Assembly: GCA_035263725.1 (NCBI GenBank)
Contig: DATFRC010000094.1
Span: 1-10,202, forward strand
Length of the DNA: 10,202 nucleotides
Origin: DASXRA01 sp035263725
GTDB taxonomy: Bacteria > Actinomycetota > Actinomycetes > Mycobacteriales > Jatrophihabitantaceae
Direction of reading: 5' to 3'
The notes beneath the pieces are model-generated. The model was given only the letters and a program-made list of their open reading frames with translations. It had not been told where the DNA came from and did not search any database. Of the stretch, positions 6,543 to 10,202 are shown piece by piece. The position numbers were made by a program, and so were the translations under genes. Within the stretch, counting starts at the first letter, position 1, and each line of letters begins with the position of its first letter.

Positions 6543-7838
6543 TCAGGCCCCCGGCGCGCCCGGCAACTCGGCCTGCCCCATCGGGACCCGCTGCTTGGCG
6601 AGCGACACGACACGCTGGTCGGTGAGCTCGGGCGCCTGCGTCGATCGGGCGGTATCGGTGACCTGCTTCGGGGTCTCCAGCGCGTCGGCCGGATCGACGA
6701 CCTTGAGGTCGGTCATCCGTCGCGCGGTGACCAGTACCCGGCTCTCAAGAGACGAGACAGTCTGGTTGTACGAGCCGACCGCGCTCGACAGCGACCGGCC
6801 GAGCTTGTCCATGTGCCCGCCCAAGGTGGACAGCCGCTGATACAGCTCGCGGCCCAGCTGATGCACCTGCGCCGCGTTGGTGGCCAGCGCCTCCTGCCGC
6901 CACGTGTATGCAACCGTGCGCAGCAGCGCGATCAGCGTGGACGGCGTTGCCAGCACGACGTTGCGGCTGAACGCGTACTCCTGCAGGGACGGATCCTCGC
7001 GGAGCGCCGCGTCGAGGAACGCGTCGGCGGGGACGAAGCACACCACGAACTCGGGTGCGGGAGTGAACCGCTCCCAATACGCCTTGGCGCCGAGCGCCTC
7101 GACATGGTCGCGCAGGTGCCGGGCATGCGCCTTGAGCCGTGCCGCCCGGGTCGGCTCGTCACGGGCCTCCATCGCCTCGAGGTAGCCGCTGAACGCGACC
7201 TTCGAGTCCACGACCACGTTCTTGCCGCCCACCAATCGCACCACGAGGTCGGGGCGCACCCTGCCGTCGTCGGTGGTAGCGGTCGCCTGGGTGACGTAGT
7301 CGACGTGCTCGGTGAGCCCGGCCGCCTCCACGGCACGTTCGAGCTGCAGCTCGCCCCACCGGCCGCGCACCTGCGGCGCTCGCAGTGCGGTGACCAGCTG
7401 TGCCGTCTCGGTGCGCAGCTGCTCGGAGGTCTGACGCATGGTGCCGATCTGCTCGAGCAGCGCGGAGTACGAGCCGGCTCGGTCGCGCTCGACGGTGCGC
7501 AGCTGCTGTTGTACCTGGTCGAGCGACTCGCGAAGCGGCGCGACCATGCCCTCGATCGCCTGCTGGCGCTGGGCGAGATCGCCGGCGGCGGCCGTGCGGG
7601 CAGTGCCCAACCGGGCCTCGGCGAGGGCGACGAATGCTTCGTTGTTGCGGCGCAGTGCGTCGCCGGCAAGCGAGCCGAACGCCTCGCGCAGCCGCCGCTC
7701 GCCGTCGCGTTCGGCCGCGCGGGTGGCGTCGAGCTCAGCGGTCAGCCGGGCGAGCGCCGCGGCCGCGCGCGACCGGGAGAAGAGCCAGCCGATCGCGAGG
7801 CCGGCCAACAGGCCCAGGAGCAGGAGCAGCACGTCCAT
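6543..7838 (-). CDS. rmuC: DNA recombination protein RmuC
   Basis: This 431-residue RmuC-family protein is predicted to be membrane-anchored and nuclease-related. In E. coli, rmuC limits recombination at inverted repeats; the biochemical activity is not well defined. An N-terminal hydrophobic helix (about residues 2-20) is followed by a long Ala/Arg/Glu/Gln-rich coiled coil to about 150. The conserved RmuC domain starts at RGRWGELQLE (158-167). It holds the putative PD-(D/E)xK core: D197 in RPDLVV and D211/K213 in VVDSKV. Later come E-F-V-V-C-F-V-P and a segment with T-P-S-T-L-I-A-L-L-R-T-V-A, typical of the family. The ATG at 7836-7838 is chosen because it places the anchor helix at the terminus; a TTG at 7868 would add 10 residues. 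It diverges from ychF over 65 bp. Confidence 0.93.
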   Translation of the reverse strand: MDVLLLLLGLLAGLAIGWLFSRSRAAAALARLTAELDATRAAERDGERRLREAFGSLAGDALRRNNEAFVALAEARLGTARTAAAGDLAQRQQAIEGMVAPLRESLDQVQQQLRTVERDRAGSYSALLEQIGTMRQTSEQLRTETAQLVTALRAPQVRGRWGELQLERAVEAAGLTEHVDYVTQATATTDDGRVRPDLVVRLVGGKNVVVDSKVAFSGYLEAMEARDEPTRAARLKAHARHLRDHVEALGAKAYWERFTPAPEFVVCFVPADAFLDAALREDPSLQEYAFSRNVVLATPSTLIALLRTVAYTWRQEALATNAAQVHQLGRELYQRLSTLGGHMDKLGRSLSSAVGSYNQTVSSLESRVLVTARRMTDLKVVDPADALETPKQVTDTARSTQAPELTDQRVVSLAKQRVPMGQAELPGAPGA

Positions 7839-7889
7839 GCCGTCGATGCTGACAGCGGTCGCCGACAATTTCTGCGAGCGACACGTCCG

Positions 7890-7903
7890 TAGACTCGCAG
7901 GGC
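7890..7903 (+). promoter_or_regulatory. Probable leaderless promoter of ychF (-10 TAGACT)
   Basis: TAGACT (7890-7895) fits the actinobacterial -10 TAnnnT form and ends 8 nt before the GTG at 7904. No Shine-Dalgarno sequence suits this GTG, although the spacer contains AGGG only 1 nt upstream. No strong -35 box is seen. The arrangement parallels those before ispH and the crotonase gene. Confidence 0.45.
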
Positions 7904-8977
7904 GTGGCCCTCACCATCGGCATTGTCGGATTGCCCAATGTCGGTAAGTCGACGTTGTTCAATGCGCTGACCCGCAATCAGGTGCTGGCGGCCAACTACC
8001 CGTTCGCGACCATCGAGCCGAACGTCGGCGTCGTCGGCGTGCCCGACCCACGGTTAGCCGTCCTGGCCACGATGTTCAACTCGGCCAAGATCGTTCCCGC
8101 CACGGTGTCTTTCGTCGACATCGCCGGGCTCGTCAAGGGCGCGAGCGAAGGCGCCGGACTGGGCAACCAGTTCCTGGCGAACATCCGCGAGGCAGACGCG
8201 ATCTGCCAGGTAATCCGCGTGTTCGAGGATCCGGATGTCGTCCACGTCGACGGCAAGGTCTCGCCCCGCGACGACATCGAGACGGTGAACACCGAGCTGA
8301 TCCTCGCCGATCTCCAGACGATCGAACGGGCCTTGCCCCGGTTGCAGAAGGAGGCCCGCGTCCAGAAGGACAAGGCGCCCGTCGTCGAGGCGGTCGAGCA
8401 AGCTCGCGCGGTTCTCGAATCCGGGCGCACCGTGTTCGGGGCGGGGCTTGCTGCCGAGCCGCTGCGCGATCTGCACCTCATGACCGCCAAGCCGTTCCTC
8501 TATGTCTTCAACGTCGACCCGGACGAGATCACGAACCCCGCGCTGACGGATGAGTTGCGGGCGCTCGTCGCGCCGGCCGAAGCGATCTTCCTCGACGCCA
8601 AGACGGAGGCCGAGTTGATCGAGTTGCCTCCTGACGAGGCGCTGGAGCTGCTGCAATCCATGGGACAGCAGGAGTCTGGGCTTGACGTCCTGGCCCGGGT
8701 CGGCTTCGCGACGCTGGGCCTGTCGACGTTTCTCACCGCCGGGCCGAAGGAGGCGCGCGCCTGGACGATCAAGCGCGGGGCCACCGCGCCGCAAGCCGCC
8801 GGGGTGATCCACACTGACTTCGAGCGCGGGTTCATCAAGGCGGAGATCGTCTCCTACGACGACCTGGTCGATGCCGGCTCGATGGCCGAGGCGCGCGCTC
8901 GCGGCAAGGTGCGCATCGAGGGCAAGGACTACGTGATGGCCGACGGCGATGTCGTCGAGTTCCGGTTCAACGTCTAG
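7904..8977 (+). CDS. ychF: Redox-regulated ATPase YchF (OLA1/Obg-like)
   Basis: This 357-residue P-loop NTPase of the Obg-like group prefers ATP to GTP. It binds ribosomes and is linked to stress responses. The Walker A/G1 motif is GLPNVGKS (9-16). G3 is DIAGLVKGAS (72-81). The G4 position reads NVDP (203-206) in place of NKxD, the change known to give YchF/OLA1 its ATP preference. A helical insert covers about 130-185. The C-terminal TGS domain runs from about 276 to the end, which finishes in M-A-D-G-D-V-V-E-F-R-F-N-V as usual for the family. Length is normal. The GTG start gives the conserved beginning A-L-T-I-G-I-V-G-L-P. It is transcribed divergently from rmuC and followed 39 nt later by a methyltransferase gene. 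Confidence 0.97.
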   Translation: MALTIGIVGLPNVGKSTLFNALTRNQVLAANYPFATIEPNVGVVGVPDPRLAVLATMFNSAKIVPATVSFVDIAGLVKGASEGAGLGNQFLANIREADAICQVIRVFEDPDVVHVDGKVSPRDDIETVNTELILADLQTIERALPRLQKEARVQKDKAPVVEAVEQARAVLESGRTVFGAGLAAEPLRDLHLMTAKPFLYVFNVDPDEITNPALTDELRALVAPAEAIFLDAKTEAELIELPPDEALELLQSMGQQESGLDVLARVGFATLGLSTFLTAGPKEARAWTIKRGATAPQAAGVIHTDFERGFIKAEIVSYDDLVDAGSMAEARARGKVRIEGKDYVMADGDVVEFRFNV

Positions 8978-9016
8978 CCTCGGCGGCCGACCACTCAGTC
9001 GCAAGGGACATCGACG

Positions 9017-9817
9017 TTGCGCAAACAAACCAACAGCGAGGCGTGGGAGGACTGGGCGACGGTCAACCCGCTCTGGTCCATCCTCACGGAGCCGACCCTG
9101 CGGGAGACCGGCTGGGACGTCGAGCACTTCTTCGAGACCGGCGAACAGGCTGTCGGGGCGTTGTTCGCTCAGGCCGCCGAACTTGGTCTGCCGCGGCAGC
9201 GGCGCCGCGCGCTGGATTTCGGTTGCGGCGTCGGGCGACTTACCCGAGCGATCGCAGCACGGGTGCCGGATACGGTCGGATTGGACATAGCGCCGACCAT
9301 GATTGCGAAAGCCCGCGAGCTCAATGCGGGACTGAGCGCCGCGCGCTTCGAGGTGCACGCGAGCGAAGGCCTGGGCGAATACGCGGACGGAACCTTCGAC
9401 GTCGTCGTGTCCCTCTTCGTGCTGCAGCACGTTCCGGACCTCGGTGCGATCGAGCAGTATCTGACGGAACTCGTCCGGGTTCTGGCCGAAGGAGGGCTCG
9501 CCGTCATCCAACTGCCTTACACCAAGCCGGAGGTCGCGTCCCCGAGGACGCTGCGGGCGCGGCTCGCTCTCCGCCAAAGGATCGCCCTCGGGCTGAGAAG
9601 ATCAGGAGTCTCGGCCGGTTTCTTGTATCGCCAGCTCGGCTGGAAGCCGGACATGCCGATGGTCGCCGTGCACCAAGAGCGGGTGCGCGAGCTCGTCAGC
9701 GAATCGGGCGGCACCGTGCTGTGCACCATGGCGGACACCGATTTCGGCGGTGTCAGCAATGCCTACTACTACATCTCCCGGAGCACAGAGCTCAAGCTCC
9801 CCGGATCCTCGTCGTGA
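9017..9817 (+). CDS. Class I SAM-dependent methyltransferase
   Basis: This 266-residue protein has a Rossmann-type methyltransferase domain. The SAM-binding glycine motif LDFGCGVGR lies at 66-74, and the acidic residue that binds the ribose is in GLDIAP (D90). The post-motifs F-D-V-V-V-S-L-F-V-L-Q-H-V (127-139) and L-V-R-V-L-A-E-G-G (152-160) are also clear. Residues 1-55 form a helical cap rich in Trp (W-E-D-W-A-T-V-N-P-L-W). The region after 170 contains a basic helix and a closing N-A-Y-Y-Y-I-S segment that pairs with the core sheet. The substrate cannot be told. The start is TTG at 9017, preceded by AAGGGA (9003-9008) at 8 nt. It may be co-transcribed with ychF, 39 nt upstream, but no functional link is known. 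Confidence 0.88.
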   Translation: MRKQTNSEAWEDWATVNPLWSILTEPTLRETGWDVEHFFETGEQAVGALFAQAAELGLPRQRRRALDFGCGVGRLTRAIAARVPDTVGLDIAPTMIAKARELNAGLSAARFEVHASEGLGEYADGTFDVVVSLFVLQHVPDLGAIEQYLTELVRVLAEGGLAVIQLPYTKPEVASPRTLRARLALRQRIALGLRRSGVSAGFLYRQLGWKPDMPMVAVHQERVRELVSESGGTVLCTMADTDFGGVSNAYYYISRSTELKLPGSSS

Positions 9818-9826
9818 TCTTGGAGT

Positions 9827-9849
9827 CTTGGTCGAATAACGACCACAAG
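9827..9849 (+). other. Inverted repeat between the methyltransferase and aldo/keto reductase genes
   Basis: GGTCG (9830-9834) pairs with CGACC (9840-9844) around an AATAA loop, and CTT (9827-9829) can extend pairing with AAG (9847-9849) across a 2-nt bulge. It lies 9 nt after the methyltransferase stop and 45 nt before the next start. No T-run follows, so a classical terminator is not shown; it could be a weak 3' hairpin or an operator. Confidence 0.35.
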
Positions 9850-9880
9850 TCTCAGCCCGCATAGGGCGCCGGCCCGCAGA

Positions 9881-9888
9881 GGAGGAGG
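9881..9888 (+). promoter_or_regulatory. Strong ribosome binding site of the aldo/keto reductase
   Basis: GGAGGAGG lies 6 nt before the GTG at 9895 and fixes that start codon, which gives the family N-terminus M-E-Y-R-M-L-G. Confidence 0.85.
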
Positions 9889-9894
9889 AACGCC

Positions 9895-10202
9895 GTGGAG
9901 TACCGCATGCTTGGGATGACCGGCACTGTCGTGTCGACTCTTGCGCTCGGCACGATGACATTCGGCACCGAGACCGACGAGGCGGGCGCCCATGCCCAGC
10001 TCGACCGCTACGTCGAGGCCGGCGGCAACCTGGTCGACACCGCGGACGTATACAGCGCGGGCGTCAGCGAGCGGATCATCGGCCACTGGCTGGCCGCCCG
10101 CGCCGGTGCCCGCGACCAGATTGTCCTTGCCACGAAAGGACGGTTTGCCACTGGAGTGGGGCCGAATGACCTCGGGCTGTCCCGGCGGCACCTGAGCGCC
10201 GC
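9895..10202 (+). CDS. Aldo/keto reductase, N-terminal part
   Basis: The first 102 residues of an NAD(P)H-dependent oxidoreductase with a TIM-barrel fold are present; the gene runs off the right edge. The N-terminus reads Y-R-M-L-G-M-T-G-T-V-V-S-T-L-A-L-G-T-M-T-F-G, typical of this family. Three of the four catalytic residues are within the window: D48 in N-L-V-D-T-A, Y53 in D-V-Y-S-A-G, and K81 in L-A-T-K-G. The catalytic histidine lies beyond the edge. The S-E-R-I-I-G-x-W-L motif after the tyrosine is also characteristic. The substrate is unknown. It lies 77 nt after the methyltransferase and has its own strong ribosome binding site, so it may be a separate unit. Confidence 0.93.
   Translation, partial: MEYRMLGMTGTVVSTLALGTMTFGTETDEAGAHAQLDRYVEAGGNLVDTADVYSAGVSERIIGHWLAARAGARDQIVLATKGRFATGVGPNDLGLSRRHLSA

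Noticed and set aside
2625..7838. A DNA-defence or novel nuclease system formed by xseA, xseB and rmuC
   Set aside because: All three are widespread housekeeping genes in a conserved core order, and there is no sign of a mobile or defence island.
6399..7892. A 497-codon plus-strand open frame opposite rmuC
   Set aside because: No recognisable motif and Arg/Gln/Gly-rich shadow composition; rmuC on the minus strand is well supported.
8054..9577. A 507-codon minus-strand open frame across ychF and the methyltransferase
   Set aside because: It covers two genes with clear motifs on the other strand, and its composition is that of a codon shadow.

Overview
The window is high-GC DNA with short intergenic gaps, GTG/TTG starts and probable leaderless promoters, which points to an actinobacterium. 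The central block reads xseB-xseA-(proline/serine-repeat protein)-ispH-(four-helix membrane protein)-(rmuC)-ychF. This matches the order I recall around Rv1107c-Rv1112 of Mycobacterium tuberculosis, so a Mycobacteriales member is most likely. I cannot name the genus from sequence alone.

Layout. 1-110: 3' end of a gene resembling the tail of a GntR-family regulator with a UTRA domain. 111-268: a convergent gap holding the first copy of a roughly 91-nt structured repeat. 269-1789 (-): an acyl-CoA ligase, divergent from 1855-2628 (+), a crotonase-fold protein closest in recalled sequence to human ECHDC3. 2625-4024 (-): xseB and xseA, the two subunits of exonuclease VII. 4025-4203: second copy of the repeat. 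4204-4707 (-): a small protein with seven tandem hexapeptides, probably the mycobacterial lipid-droplet-associated family. 4776-5780 (+): ispH. 5805-6380 (-): a membrane protein of the Rv1111c/DUF6542 type. 6543-7838 (-): rmuC. 7904-8977 (+): ychF. 9017-9817 (+): a class I SAM-dependent methyltransferase. 9895-10202 (+): the N-terminal part of an aldo/keto reductase cut by the window end.

How the genes relate. The ligase and the crotonase-like protein form a divergent acyl-CoA pair separated by 65 bp. xseA and xseB are adjacent and probably translationally coupled. ispH supplies isoprenoid precursors, and ychF and rmuC are housekeeping genes for translation/stress and DNA maintenance. Most of the window is therefore ordinary core genome. 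I found no defence system, mobile element, CRISPR array, tRNA or rRNA.

The most notable non-coding signal is the repeat. Its two copies share an exact 26-nt core and a near-identical 14-nt box about 51 nt further on. Each copy lies shortly downstream of a stop codon, in the same sense as the gene it follows. Secondary points of interest are the hexapeptide array, the crotonase that appears to lack both catalytic glutamates, and three genes whose start codons sit 6-8 nt after a -10-like hexamer with no Shine-Dalgarno sequence.
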